From positions 15,337-41,105 of the forward strand of contig CAUDNR010004602.1 of NCBI GenBank assembly GCA_958430865.1: a stretch of DNA of 25,769 nucleotides. The letters are read 5' to 3'. Of this stretch, positions 9,286 through 20,216 are shown one piece after another (position 1 is the stretch's first letter; each line of letters begins with the position of its first letter). Origin of the DNA: Entrophospora sp. SA101. Its lineage: Eukaryota > Glomeromycota > Glomeromycetes > Entrophosporales > Entrophosporaceae. The notes under the pieces were generated by a model. That model saw nothing but the letters and a program-made list of their open reading frames with translations, did no database searches and was not told the origin of the DNA. A program made the position numbers and the translations under genes.

Positions 9286-11186
9286 TAATCGATATATGAA
9301 TGAGAGAAATGTTGATCGTTTCTATATATAGTAATTTGTGAGATATACGAAAAAATCTACAGGTGCTACATAAAGTTTTTTATTTTCTGATTAAAAATCA
9401 AAAAAAAATTGTATCAATATATTCTTTGATGTTTATTCCATCTTATAAAATAAAGTGATATAAATTTGAGGCACAAAAGCATAATGAGTGCTATTTTCTC
9501 GTAAAAGATCATAAAGTAAAATTTTTTAATAGTAAAATCAGTACTTTTAGATTTTTGTCGATCATTTTGATATGAAATCTCCATCATTTTTTTACTATAT
9601 ATATATATGTACGACATATTCATTTATTCGCGGATTATCAATTAACTCTTTACAATCATAGATATTGAGAAATGAAAATTTGAAATTACTACATTCGTGA
9701 TCCTTTAAAGAAGGAAGGATCTTTAATAATGACCGGTGGGATGCATCTTTAATAAAATCCAAAGAATTCATTGTTATAACATTATATTGCATTTATACTT
9801 GATAAAATAGATCGTTGAATATTAACAAACAGACAGGCGTACTTATTATATTTTCTTGTGCCATCAAGGTCTCTCCTTCTTGAACACGAATGTGCCGATA
9901 AAAAACTTTGTATTATGTTATTTTCCTTCTTTATTTCGTGTAACATTTTGTAAAATTGGCATTGTTCCCATTTTTTAATATAAATGGGGATGTTTTTATC
10001 TTTGCAAGAATTATAATAACGCCTTCAATTGTTGAGCCCGTGATAATAACAAAAGAATTCGATATTCTCTAAAATTTGGTCACATTCTTGTACAGTTTAA
10101 TTGCGTAAAAGTCGCCGAACAGGCCTATTTAATCCTATATTAGATATTAAGATAAATAAAACTACATTTCTATAATACTAACTAATATTGATAATTGTTA
10201 AATTATGTTACGCAAATACCATTTTTAAGAACTAAAAATTTATCGGGAACCTATAAAAAAAAAGTTTACGAGTTCAATGAAAGAGCTGATCCCACCTGAT
10301 GTACAAGTTGGTGTACAATCACGCGATTTCAGCATGCTTATTTTTTTAGTTTATTTTGATCTCAGGTAATCATTTATTTGTGCATGGTTCAAGTAAATTT
10401 TGTTTCTTTGAACTATTAGAATAATTAAAACGGCAGGAAAAGATTTGATAATGTCCTTTTATCTGTTGTAACAAAACCAATCAAACCAATGGTTTATATC
10501 GATTCTGTTGCATCTAAAAACATCATGAGATTGTTTAATAATTTCAATACCTTTTTCAATTCATTACTATGAATAACAAAATAAAGCTCAAAGGAAAAAA
10601 TTCATAATTAAGAGGCACAAATTTTATGAATTACAACACACAATTGCCCCGAAATGTATTATATAAGAAAATGAAAAATATCCAAATATATAAGTTCGAA
10701 AAAAATAATTATTCTGAATTCAAACATGCATTAGTAAGTATTAGTATTATTGTTATTATTATTGATAATGCTAAAGATATGAGAAATAATAAATAATATT
10801 GATTTGTGTTACTTTACATATGGCTCACACACACATACATACAACTATGTTAAAAACTTGTTATTATTATAATATTAGTAATATAAATAAATGTTCTCTT
10901 GTGTGTTTTTTTGTACAGCCCCATTTTAGTATTAAAATTAATTCGATAGTTGGCCAAAATAGAATTTAACCTACTACCCCTTGTTATCCTTGTTATCAGT
11001 TAATAGAAAAAAAATTAATTAAAGAAACAATTTTTTGTCAATAATAAATATTTATTTATTATTTGTTATTATTTTTATTATTTTAGAATTCTAAATTCAT
11101 TGATTCGTTACAGTTATATTTTAAGCCACCTCAACTTTTTTATTTGTTTTGCCACTAGCGCATAAACAAACAAAAACACCGAACTC
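9286..11186. other. AT-rich intergenic region and flippase 5' flank
   Basis: No gene recognised. The short minus-strand frames at 9414-9792 are AT-biased filler. TGTACA occurs twice around 10301-10317. Close to the flippase start, TTATTATTTTAG at about 11074-11085 could be an acceptor of a 5' UTR intron. An in-frame TAA at 11163-11165 separates upstream sequence from the flippase ATG. No core promoter element can be named with confidence. Confidence 0.5.
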
Positions 11187-12994
11187 ATGAAGAGGATGTC
11201 TAATATGTCAAATATTTCAGAAGCTAACTTACCGTTAACTTCTAACATAGCGTATAACACATCGCCCGAAATGAATCCTAGTGATGACGCTAATATATTA
11301 CCCACCAAAGAAACCTATACTATCGCCACTAATAATAAAAACGACGAGGATAAAGTTGGACGTATAATTTACCTCAACGATCCCGCTCGTAATCAACCCG
11401 CAAAATATATACATAACAGAATTTCAACCGCAAAATACAATTTTTTAACCTTTTTACCGAAATTTTTATACGAGCAGTTTTCAAAATACGCAAATTTATT
11501 TTTCTTATTTACAGGTATTATTAATTTGATATCTAATTATGTCTAATTATATTTATTTTATATGTTTAAATTATTCATTTATTACTTTCAAATTAGCATG
11601 TATTCAGGTAGAGTAAAACAATCTTTATTTACATCAATTCCTCAACAATTGTATCCTAGAGCCATTATGATGATGATGATATTTACATTAGGGTTTAGAT
11701 AATTCTATCAGCATTAAAAATTTTTTATTTCATATTCAATAGCAAATTAGAGACGTGTCTCCAACAAATCAATTTACCACCCTTATCACTTTAGTTGTGG
11801 TGCTGTCTGCAACTGCATTCAAAGAAGTAATTGAAGATTATGTAAGTCATCATATATAAAATCTCTTTTTTTTTTTTTTTTTTTTATAAAAATAAAAATA
11901 AAAAATTCACTTATTCTGTACTTGTCAAAAGAAACGACATCGTTCTGACGGAGAAGTCAATCAAAGAAAATGCCAAACTCTTTCGGGAATGGCTTTTATT
12001 GAGAAAGAATGGAATGGAATTAAAGTTGGTGATATTGTTCGTGTTGAAGGTGGAGATTTTTTGCCTGCTGATTTGGTGCTATTGAGTAGCTCAGAACCAG
12101 AAGGTTTATGTTACATTGAAACAAGTAATTTGGATGGGTTAGTTTGTTTATCTACTATTAAAAAACAAACATTCTTATTCGTCAGATTGATAATATGTAT
12201 ACCTTACTGAAAGAAACTTTAAAATCTTTATTTTTAAGTGAAACAAATCTAAAAATTAAGCAGGCAACAACTGAAACTGCAATTCTTGTTACACCGCAAC
12301 AAATAAGTCAATTAAATGGTCAGTGAAGTATATATACATATACATACACATATATATATTTCCTAAATTATTGCCAAAAACTAACGAGATTTTTTAATGA
12401 TAAAAAAAAAAAAGGTTACATTAAATCTGAAAGTCCAAATAACAGTTTATATACATATGATGGTATATTAATCATGAACGGACCAAATGGAAGTAAACAA
12501 GTTCCTTTGGATCCTACACAGTTATTACTTAGAGTATGTAATTGATTAAATTATTAATTTGATAGTATTTTTTTAAACAATTAGTTATTAATTAAAATTT
12601 TATAGGGTGCACAATTAAAAAACACGCCTTGGATATATGGTGTTGTTATTTTTACTGGCCATGAAACTAAATTGATGAGAAATGCTAGGTAGCAATTTCC
12701 CTTTTTTTAAAAAAAATTCTCTGTTATTTTATCTTATTATTATTTAAATACCAATATTTAGTTTTGACAAATTGAAATTTTTTTCATTATATTATTTAAA
12801 AGTGCTACCCCAATTAAAAGAACCAGTGTTGAAAAAATGGTTAACATTCAAATTATCTTTTTATTTGGAATTTTATTAACAATGAGTTTAGCATGTTCAA
12901 TAGGAAGTGCTGCAAGGACAGTAAGTTAACTTATTTTTTTTTATCTCAAATCTTTTAATTTTATATATCTGCATCTATATTTATTTATATATGT

Positions 12995-13038
<44 letters not shown>

Positions 13039-16000
13039 TTAGATAAAATTTGGTTCTGAAATGTCTTACTTGCAGCTTTTAGCAACGGGTAGTTTATTGA
13101 GTCAATTTGGATTTAATATTTTAACATTTTTGATTTTGTTTAATAATTTGATCCCAATTAGGTATTCATGATGTTGTTATATTATCATCATTATCAACAC
13201 TATGATCATTGTGAAATTAACGAAACTAATTTATTTGTTTATTTACAGTTTGATTGTTACTATGGAAGTTGTAAAATTTCAACAAGCGGCCTTAATTAAT
13301 TCTGATTTAGATATGTACTATGAAAAGACAGACACACCTGCTTTATGTAGAACTAGTAGTTTGGTAGAAGAATTGGGCCAGGTATATACAATATGGCAAA
13401 AATATTATTTTATGTAAAAACATATATATGATTTATTAATTACGTGTGTTTTTATTTCTACTAAAAATTTTTGATTCGATGAAAAAATAGATTGATTATA
13501 TTTTTTCTGATAAAACTGGTACGCTTACTTGTAATGAAATGGAATTTAGACAATGTTCTATTGCTGGACTATCATATTCAGATCATGTGGATGAAGCAAA
13601 GCGAGCACATGTTGTTGATGGTGTTGAGGTCGGTTTACATGATTTTAAACAATTAAAAGAGAATTTGAAAAGTCATTCTACTGCAAATGTTATCGATGAA
13701 TTCTTTACACTTTTAGCAGTATGCCATACTGTTATTCCAGAGAGAAAAAATAATGATCCAAATGGTATATTGTTATTGTTATTGTTATTGTTATTGTTAT
13801 AATTGTGAAAAAAAGAACTAAATAGATTGTTATTTAAACTATTATTTTTAATAGATATTGTGTATCAAGCTTCATCACCAGATGAAGGTGCTCTTGTAAA
13901 GGGTGCATTAATTTTGGGTTATAAATTCTTGGTAAATTAAAAAAAAAATTTCACATTTCTATAAATTCATTATTTATAAGAAATATTTACAAAGTTTATT
14001 ATATTTGGTTGATGGTTTATAGACACGTCGTCCTAAATCTGTCACCATTTTGGTTAATGGAAAGGAATTAGAATATGAAATTCTTAGTATTTGTGAATTT
14101 AACAGTACACGTAAACGTATGTCAACGATAGTACGTGGTCCAGATGGAAAAATCAAGCTTTATTGTAAAGGAGCTGATACCGTTATTTTAGAACGCTTAG
14201 GTAAAGACAATCCTTTTGTTGAACAGACTCTGCATCACCTTGAAGAATATGCAACGGAGGGTCTTCGAACTCTTTGTATTGCTATGCGTGAAATATCTGA
14301 AGAGGAATATAATGTCTGGTCTGGAATTTATGATAAAGCTGCTACAACTTTAACCAATCGTCAAGATGAACTTGAAAAAGCAGCTGAAATGATTGAAAAG
14401 GACCTTTACCTTTTGGGTGCTACCGCTATTGAAGATAAATTACAAGATGGTGTACCAGAAACTATTAGCACTCTTCAACAAGCTGGTATAAAAATTTGGG
14501 TCCTTACTGGTGATAGACAAGAGACTGCTGTTAATATTGGCTTAAGTTGTAAATTGATTCAAGAGGAAATGACTTTAATTTTTGTCAATGAAGAAAGTCA
14601 CTGGGCTACTAAAGAATTTTTGGAGAAAAAAATCCTTGTAATGAAAGGAAGAGTTAATCCAGAATCTGAAGTAAGAATATGTATCTGTAATTATTTAAAT
14701 AGTAATATCAAATTTTTAATTAACTAATTATATAATGATTATGCAGCCACTTGCTCTAATTATTGATGGTCGAACACTTGAATTTGCTTTAGAAAAGGAT
14801 TTGGAAAAAATTTTTCTTGAACTTGCAACTATGTGTAAAGCTGTTGTTTGTTGTCGTGTCTCACCACTTCAAAAAGCATTAGTTGTAAAACTTGTAAAAC
14901 GTCATCTCAAAGCTATTCTTCTTGCTATTGGTGATGGTGCTAATGATGTTTCAATGATTCAAGCAGCTCATGTTGGTATTGGCATTAGCGGACTCGAAGG
15001 GATGCAGGCTGCTCGTAGTGCTGATGTTGCTATTAGTCAGTTTAAATATTTGAAAAAATTACTTTTAGTTCATGGTGCATGGAGTTATCAAAGATTGAGT
15101 AAACTCATTTTATATTCATTTTATAAGAATATAACATTATATATGACACAATTTTGGGTAACTAAATAAATTAAATATATATATATATATATTCAAGTTT
15201 TTTAAAATAAAATAAAATTACTAATTCATCCATACGTTTGTTTATTCGTTATATATATATATATATAGTTCACTTTTCACAATAGCTTTTCTGGACAAGT
15301 AATTTATGAATCTTGGACCATCACCTATTACAATGTTCTTTTTACTGTACTGCCGCCAATGGTTATTGGCGTATTCGATCAATTTGTTAGTGCAAGGATG
15401 TTAGATCGATATCCTCAAATGTATATGTTGGGACAAAAAAGTGAATTTGTAAGTTTAAAAAATAAATCTTTTGTAATCAAATATTAAACATTAATTTATA
15501 TAAAATTATTTATTATCCTTTAGTTCAACGTAAAAAGTTTTTGGGGATGGACAATAAATGCATTTTTTCATTCTTTAGTAAGTTAATTATTATTAAAATT
15601 TACGGTTCTTTTTAAAAAATAATATTCTAATTATAGTTTATATATATGTAGATTTTATATTGGACTTCAATATATATTTTTTCTGATGATTTAACTTTAG
15701 CAGATGGCAGAATAGCGGGTCATTGGACATGGGGCACAACTTTATATACAGCCGTGTTGGCAACTGTATTAGGAAAGGCAGCATTAATAACAAAGTAAGG
15801 AGGGGGTCAATGAGTGTTAGTATTGCATACATATGCACGTACATTTTATATTTACACCTATATATTATATTTATATATATTAGCTTATGGACAAAATATA
15901 CATATATTGCAATACCTGGCTCATTTGTGTTCTGGATAATATTTATCGCATTATATGGTACAATTGCACCCATGGTAAAGTTTTCGGAAGAATATGAAGG

Positions 16001-16422
16001 AATAGTCCCAATACTTTTCGCTAGCCCAGTATTTTATCTTACTGTTTTACTGATACCAGTCATCTGTCTTTTAAGAGATATTATTTGGAAATAGTATGTG
16101 TATTTTTTCATTTATTATTATTTGTTATTATTTATTTTTGATTCATTTTTAATATTTGCTTATTTATTACACGTGATTAAAAAAAATTAGCGCCAAGCGT
16201 ATGTATCATACAAGAACCTATCACACAGTGCAAGAAATTCAAAAATTCAATATTCCAGATTATCGACCAAGAATGGAACAATTCCAAAAGGCTATACGAA
16301 AAGTTCGCGCTGTTCAAAGATTACGAAAGAGTCGTGGTTTTGCATTTTCACAAAATGAATCTGGCCAAGAATCTAAACTCATTAGAATATATGACACTAC
16401 TAAAGCAAAACCAATGGGCTAA
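11187..16422 (+). CDS. DRS2: P4-ATPase phospholipid flippase, Drs2 type (19 exons)
   Basis: Moves aminophospholipids to the cytosolic leaflet, in the yeast Drs2 case at trans-Golgi/endosome membranes with a Cdc50 subunit. Exons: 11187-11514, 11597-11607, 11743-11841, 11932-12137, 12239-12318, 12415-12533, 12606-12688, 12803-12920, 13043-13161, 13249-13381, 13491-13764, 13855-13931, 14023-14670, 14747-15157, 15269-15448, 15524-15577, 15652-15794, 15884-16093, 16191-16422. All introns are GT-AG and all phases agree: 3525 nt, 1174 residues. Motifs: DGET 214-217, PISL 386-389, DKTGTLT with phosphorylated Asp439, KGAD 598-601, TGD 711-713, GDGAND 827-832. Ten membrane segments fit. The tail has [20 protein letters not shown] and GFAFSQ, the Drs2-type autoinhibitory region. 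The N-terminus is short compared with yeast Drs2 (1355 residues). The start is the first ATG after an in-frame TAA. The gene appears intact. Confidence 0.95.
11597..11607 (+). other. 11-nt microexon of the flippase gene
   Basis: CATGTATTCAG is preceded by AATTAG and followed by GTAGAG. Exon 1 ends in phase 1 (ACA G). Joining it directly to the next exon at 11743 gives a stop at once, whereas inserting these 11 nt gives T-A-C-I-Q-Q-I, the conserved end of membrane helix 1 in P4-ATPases (FLFTACIQQI). Both flanking introns are ordinary size (82 and 135 bp). Confidence 0.9.
12996..13041. repeat. (TTTA)n microsatellite in flippase intron 8
   Basis: About eleven TTTA/TTAT units form most of the 3' half of the 122-bp intron and run directly into the acceptor TTATTAG. 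They probably serve as its pyrimidine-rich tract. Confidence 0.85.
13769..13800. repeat. (TTATTG)n microsatellite in flippase intron 11
   Basis: About five hexamer units begin four bases after the donor GT at 13765. Read through, they encode a poly-Leu run, which is why a translated frame appears to extend past the true exon end. Confidence 0.85.
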
Positions 16423-16867
16423 TTTGTGATTTTACTTTATAATAATAAGTTTATATCATTAAAATAATATAATATATATATATATATATATATACACTTT
16501 TTTAATTAAAGAATCATATTACTATATATATTTATCTATTATATAAATTGATGTATAAATGATTAATTAGATTTATTTATTACAATATTGTAAAATACTT
16601 AAAATACTTTATTTATTATTAATTATTATGGCTAATATCTTTAATCTTAATATATATGTCTTTTTTATTCTTTGTATTTGTATAAAGTGGTAGGTATTCT
16701 TTTTTTATCGTGAATGGTTTAATTTGGTTATTATCATCACACTTTCATTATTTTCATTTCATTTCACTATTTTCACAATTATTAAAAGTAATAATACAAT
16801 GAACACGACTTTACATAAATGTAAACGGACTTTATTTTTTATTTATTTATTTATTTGAACAACAAAA
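16423..16867. other. convergent 3' intergenic region with (AT)n
   Basis: The flippase and the TPR-like gene end tail to tail 445 bp apart. The spacer is AT-rich with an (AT)n tract at about 16472-16494. No gene and no clear polyadenylation signal beyond generic AATAAT/ATTAAA words. It must hold both 3' UTRs. Confidence 0.6.
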
Positions 16868-18700
16868 TCATGCATTGAATTTTTGAATTGTTTGAACAAA
16901 GCCTTTACTTATATCACTTGAATTTAATAATTCTTCATTATCAATTTGCCATTTTATTATTATTTCTTTTGAACCACCTCTTCTTTCAAATTCTTTCAAA
17001 CATTCATCAATTTCATGTTCTTTATTCGGTAGATGACTTAACTCTAGCGCATAAAATAAATAAGTTTCCAATGAATCTTTATTGATATCTAAAGCTTGTT
17101 TATAATAATCCACAGCTTTAATATAACCATTATTAATTCCTTGTTGATGATGTTTTTGATAAAAAGGTAATAATAATGATTCATTCATATGATTTAAATA
17201 TGCTAACTTTTGAAGTATTGAAATATTCTTTGGTTCAATGAATAAGGCAGATTCAAAAGATTTTATAGAATTTGAATAAAGCTCTATGATCTTTTTTTCT
17301 TTCTCATTATCATCACCATTATCGTTTTCTTCAGAACGAGACCTCAATAAATTGTTTGCATAATTTGTTAAAATATCACCACGATCACATAACGCTTCAG
17401 CATTCTCTTTATCTAATTCAGTAATAACTTTATCCAATTTTTGAATTGCTTTTTCATAAAGATGTTGTTGCACATTCCCTGTTTCTTGGAAAACACGTTC
17501 AGCTTGTGATGAAAAAAGCTCTGCCCATTGAAGTTGTATATTCGTCATCGATTCTGATGATGTTGATGGTTCAACAAAACTTGACGCCTTCTCTAACCTT
17601 TTAATTGCTTCCGTGTAATAAGATTCAATCGATTCGTGATCACTAATAATAGAACCCAAGAATACAAGAGCTTTTGAATTAGCAATTAAAGTATCTATAA
17701 TGGTCGATTTTGTCACTGGAATTATTTCTGTAATTGTCTCGGTCTCTGTTGATCCTTTTAAATTTTCATTGCCACCTCCACCAACATCTGTGGCTGTTGC
17801 CGCTGCTGTTGCCGCTGCTGACAATGATGATTCAACTATACTACCATCACCACCATTATTATTAGTATCATCATGTTCCTCAATGCCACAATTATTCTCT
17901 TCTAATTCTTTAATTTGTAAAACATAAACTCGATCGAATGCTTGTATGGCCTCTTTTAACAGATCAGCAGCCTTATAAGTTTCATCTTGATCTTCTATAA
18001 ATTCTGCTTTAGTTGTTAATGCCTGTGCTAAATTAAATAAAGCATCAGCATTATTGGCATCTATACTCAACGCTTTTCTAAATTTATCAATTGATTCATC
18101 AAGAAGATCTAATTTTTGTGTAATAGTAACGTCGACATTATTGTGAGATGCGAAATCAACAAGAATATAAAGTACACGTCCCCTTATTTTAAAAAAAAAT
18201 TTTTTTTTTATTTTTATTATAAAAAAGAATTTTATTTATAGATAGGTTTTAAAAAATTATATTTTACCAATTGTATAAGCTATCAGCATCGTTTGGATTT
18301 TTCTCGTGAGCATTTTTGTACATTTCGATTGCACGTTCATAAAATCTTTTTGCCTTTTCATCTCTCCCATATCTTTCTCCTATATTGATTGTTTAACAAT
18401 TTCTTTTTGATTTAATTAAAAAATTATCAAGATCGCCGATAAATAATCTTGTAAATTTTCTAAGTAATACCTTGCTCTTCTAATTTAACTCCCTCTTATT
18501 CAATAATTTAAAAAAAAAAAAATCAAATAAATATATTTTTTTTTTTATGAATTATTAAAATGTCATATAATAAATGGTAAACAACCTTTCATTAATTCCT
18601 CATAAGAAGAATCTACTACAGTAGTATTGGTTTTTTTTCCTTTTTTCTGTGAATTGTTTTCCTCATATTCTTTGTTTTTGCCCTTTTTACCTTTTGTCAT
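16868..18700 (-). CDS. TPR-like repeat protein (4 exons)
   Basis: Exons from the 5' end: 18700-18586, 18494-18471, 18379-18268, 18182-16868. Introns are 91, 91 and 85 bp, all GT-AG, and phases agree: 1566 nt, 521 residues, stop TGA. The N-terminus is Lys-rich (MTKGKKGKNKEYEENNSQKK). It is followed by helical-repeat sequence with TPR character: RFYERAIEMYKNAHEKNPND, NADALFNLAQALTTKAEFIE, YKQALDINKDSLETYLFYAL. A low-complexity insertion at about residues 178-227 is rich in Asn, Gly, Ala and Asp. Repeats of this kind usually act as protein-interaction scaffolds. The Lys-rich start could be a nuclear or nucleic-acid-contact segment (inference). I cannot name the orthologue; a fungal TPR housekeeping protein is likely. 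No frame defects. Confidence 0.8.
18471..18494 (-). other. 24-nt microexon of the TPR-like gene
   Basis: The exon joins YEELMK from exon 1 to GERYGRDEKAKR from exon 3 by adding EGVKLEEQ. The acceptor is AATAAG and the donor is GTATTA. Being a multiple of three it could be skipped without changing frame, but it completes a helix-like segment. Confidence 0.8.
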
Positions 18701-18865
18701 TTTTTTATTTTTGATTTTTAATCATTTATTTGTGTGCAGTGTATAAAACGCAAATAGTACAAACTTGGAAACTATCTGCATTAATATTAATTACTAAGCA
18801 TCGTGTATAAAAATAAAATTATTTATAAGTTAAACAAGGTATATTTTTTACATTTTACTATTTTT

Positions 18866-19112
18866 AATTTTATTCCGATAAGATAATCATTTGAGGATCC
18901 CATGACATTATGAATCTCATCAAGCCTTTTTTTCGAATTACGGGAAGAATGACACAGTCATCTTTTGTTATTGTTACCATTTTAGTGCCACCAAGTAACT
19001 CAAAAATTTAATTAACCTCTAAACGCGCCAAGGATTCACTTAATTCTTGAGTTGTAATTTTAGGATTCATTAACATTGAGTCAGTTATAAAAGGAGCAAA
19101 AGGAGGATCCTT
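18866..19112 (-). pseudogene. Hsp60-type chaperonin fragment (broken)
   Basis: The minus strand reads DPPFAPFITDSMLMNPKITT, then QELSESLARLEVN, a TAA stop, IFELLGGTKMVTITKDDCVI. After a one-base shift near 18945 it reads NSKKRLDEIHNVMGSSNDY and ends in a KLK-like word. The order LE-x(5)-LLG-x-T-x(2)-VTITKDD-x-VIL, then SK, an E-I pair and a (S)NDY-x(3)-KL block follows the group I chaperonin segment linking the apical and intermediate domains. Only about 80 of some 570 residues are left, with a stop and a frameshift. It sits 166 bp upstream of the TPR-like gene's start, so it could now serve as that gene's 5' flank. The match is by eye. Confidence 0.45.
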
Positions 19113-19479
19113 TTGTTATAATTAATAAGTACTTTCAAGGCAAATAATTATGTAAAATAAAACAAATTGGATTTTTACCATTTTATGAAAGAAATTTTGG
19201 AATTGGTATTGTTCTTTGAAAAATAACAATTTTTTTTTATATTGTAAAAGTTTATTTCGAGTAAATGGACAATTACACAAACAGTGTATAATTACTTATC
19301 CCCTGGCTGGTAACAGATATAACAAGATTTTACAACCTGTTATCTCACTCATCCTATAGTGCGCGAAGTCTGTAACCACCGTTTATTACGCCACACTACC
19401 AAACTCATTCAAAAAATGATATTTTTTTTTGATAAAAATTTATAAAGTCATGTGATTTTTGAAATTTCTTTATTATCAA

Positions 19480-19729
19480 TAACATGCTTGGAATTTTTCT
19501 ATGAGATTTGTATTTCTTTATTGGATATAAAGCTTCTAAGCCTGTCAATCCATTTCTATAAGCATCCATAAATCTCCAAGGCTAGTATTTTCAATTTCAT
19601 CATAATCAGATTCTTATCATCATCAGTTTTTGTGCAAAATCATATGTGAGAGTATTTTGAATAAATGAATTGTTTTTTGCAAGTATAGCTTCTTTAAGTT
19701 GAGAATTTCTTTTTTTTTTGGCGGCATAA
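19480..19729 (-). pseudogene. transposase-like N-terminal remnant of the older element
   Basis: The minus strand starts ATGCCGCC plus a poly-A run (MPPKKK). With frameshifts it continues NSQLKEAILAKNNSFIQNTL, TYDFAQK, an acidic SDYDEIENTSLGD stretch and DAYRNGLTGLEALYPIKKYK then SHRKIPSMLL. The first 120 residues of a protein are clear, but at least three indels break it: the poly-A run, near 19600, and at GATTTATGG near 19568. The Lys-rich start, acidic linker and following YRNGLTG...KKYKSHR block resemble the N-terminal region of transposases with a DNA-binding HTH. I do not assign the superfamily. Confidence 0.4.
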
Positions 19730-19730
19730 T
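19723..19730. repeat. left 8-bp target site duplication of the hAT element
   Basis: GGCATAAT here and at 22332-22339, directly abutting both element ends. Eight bp is the hallmark duplication length of hAT transposons. Its complement ATTATGCC contains the ATG of the older transposase remnant. Confidence 0.95.
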
Positions 19731-19761
19731 CAGTGTCTGAAATTCAGTGCGGGGGTTTGTG
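19731..19761. repeat. left terminal inverted repeat of the hAT element
   Basis: 31 bp starting CAGTGTCTGAAATTCAGTGC. It mirrors 22302-22331 with one mismatch (C versus G after AATT) and a 5-G versus 4-G run. Confidence 0.95.
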
Positions 19762-20216
19762 ATACATTAAAGATACCCAATAATCTCTTAGCAGGATTTG
19801 TGCAGAAAAATTTCGTGTAACTGAATTTAAATAAAGTAAAATAAAATACTTTTATTATTTTTGGTTAATAAATAAATAAACATTGGGATTTAATTCTATT
19901 TTTTTTAAAATAAAAATAAACAAAATACTATTGTTTTTTCAATTTTTGTTAACAATAAATCATTAATGTTTTTGGGTTTAATTATATTTTAAAAGTAAAT
20001 AAAAATAAATAAAATGGTTTTATTTTTCTATTTTTAACAATAAATATTGATGTTTAATTCTAATTTTTTCTTTATCATCCTAAAATAATTAATTCATTTT
20101 TATTAACAATATAATTGATTCTGTTAAAGTAGTATAAATACAAGATGTTTTTGAAAATTTAGTATTTCAAATAAATTAAAAAAGAACAAATTTTATTACA
20201 ATTGATTCATTTAAAA

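Noticed and set aside
11114..11308. Minus-strand frame of 64 codons over the flippase start
   Set aside because: Antisense shadow of flippase exon 1.
15638..15973. Minus-strand frame of 111 codons
   Set aside because: Antisense to flippase exons 17-18 and the intron between them.
17700..17927. Plus-strand frame rich in Val/Ala/Pro
   Set aside because: Antisense to the low-complexity segment of the TPR-like gene.
16868..18700. Naming the TPR-like gene ETT1/NRO1
   Set aside because: The lysine-rich start and helical repeats suggested it, but I could not match any diagnostic block of that family, so the gene is left unnamed.
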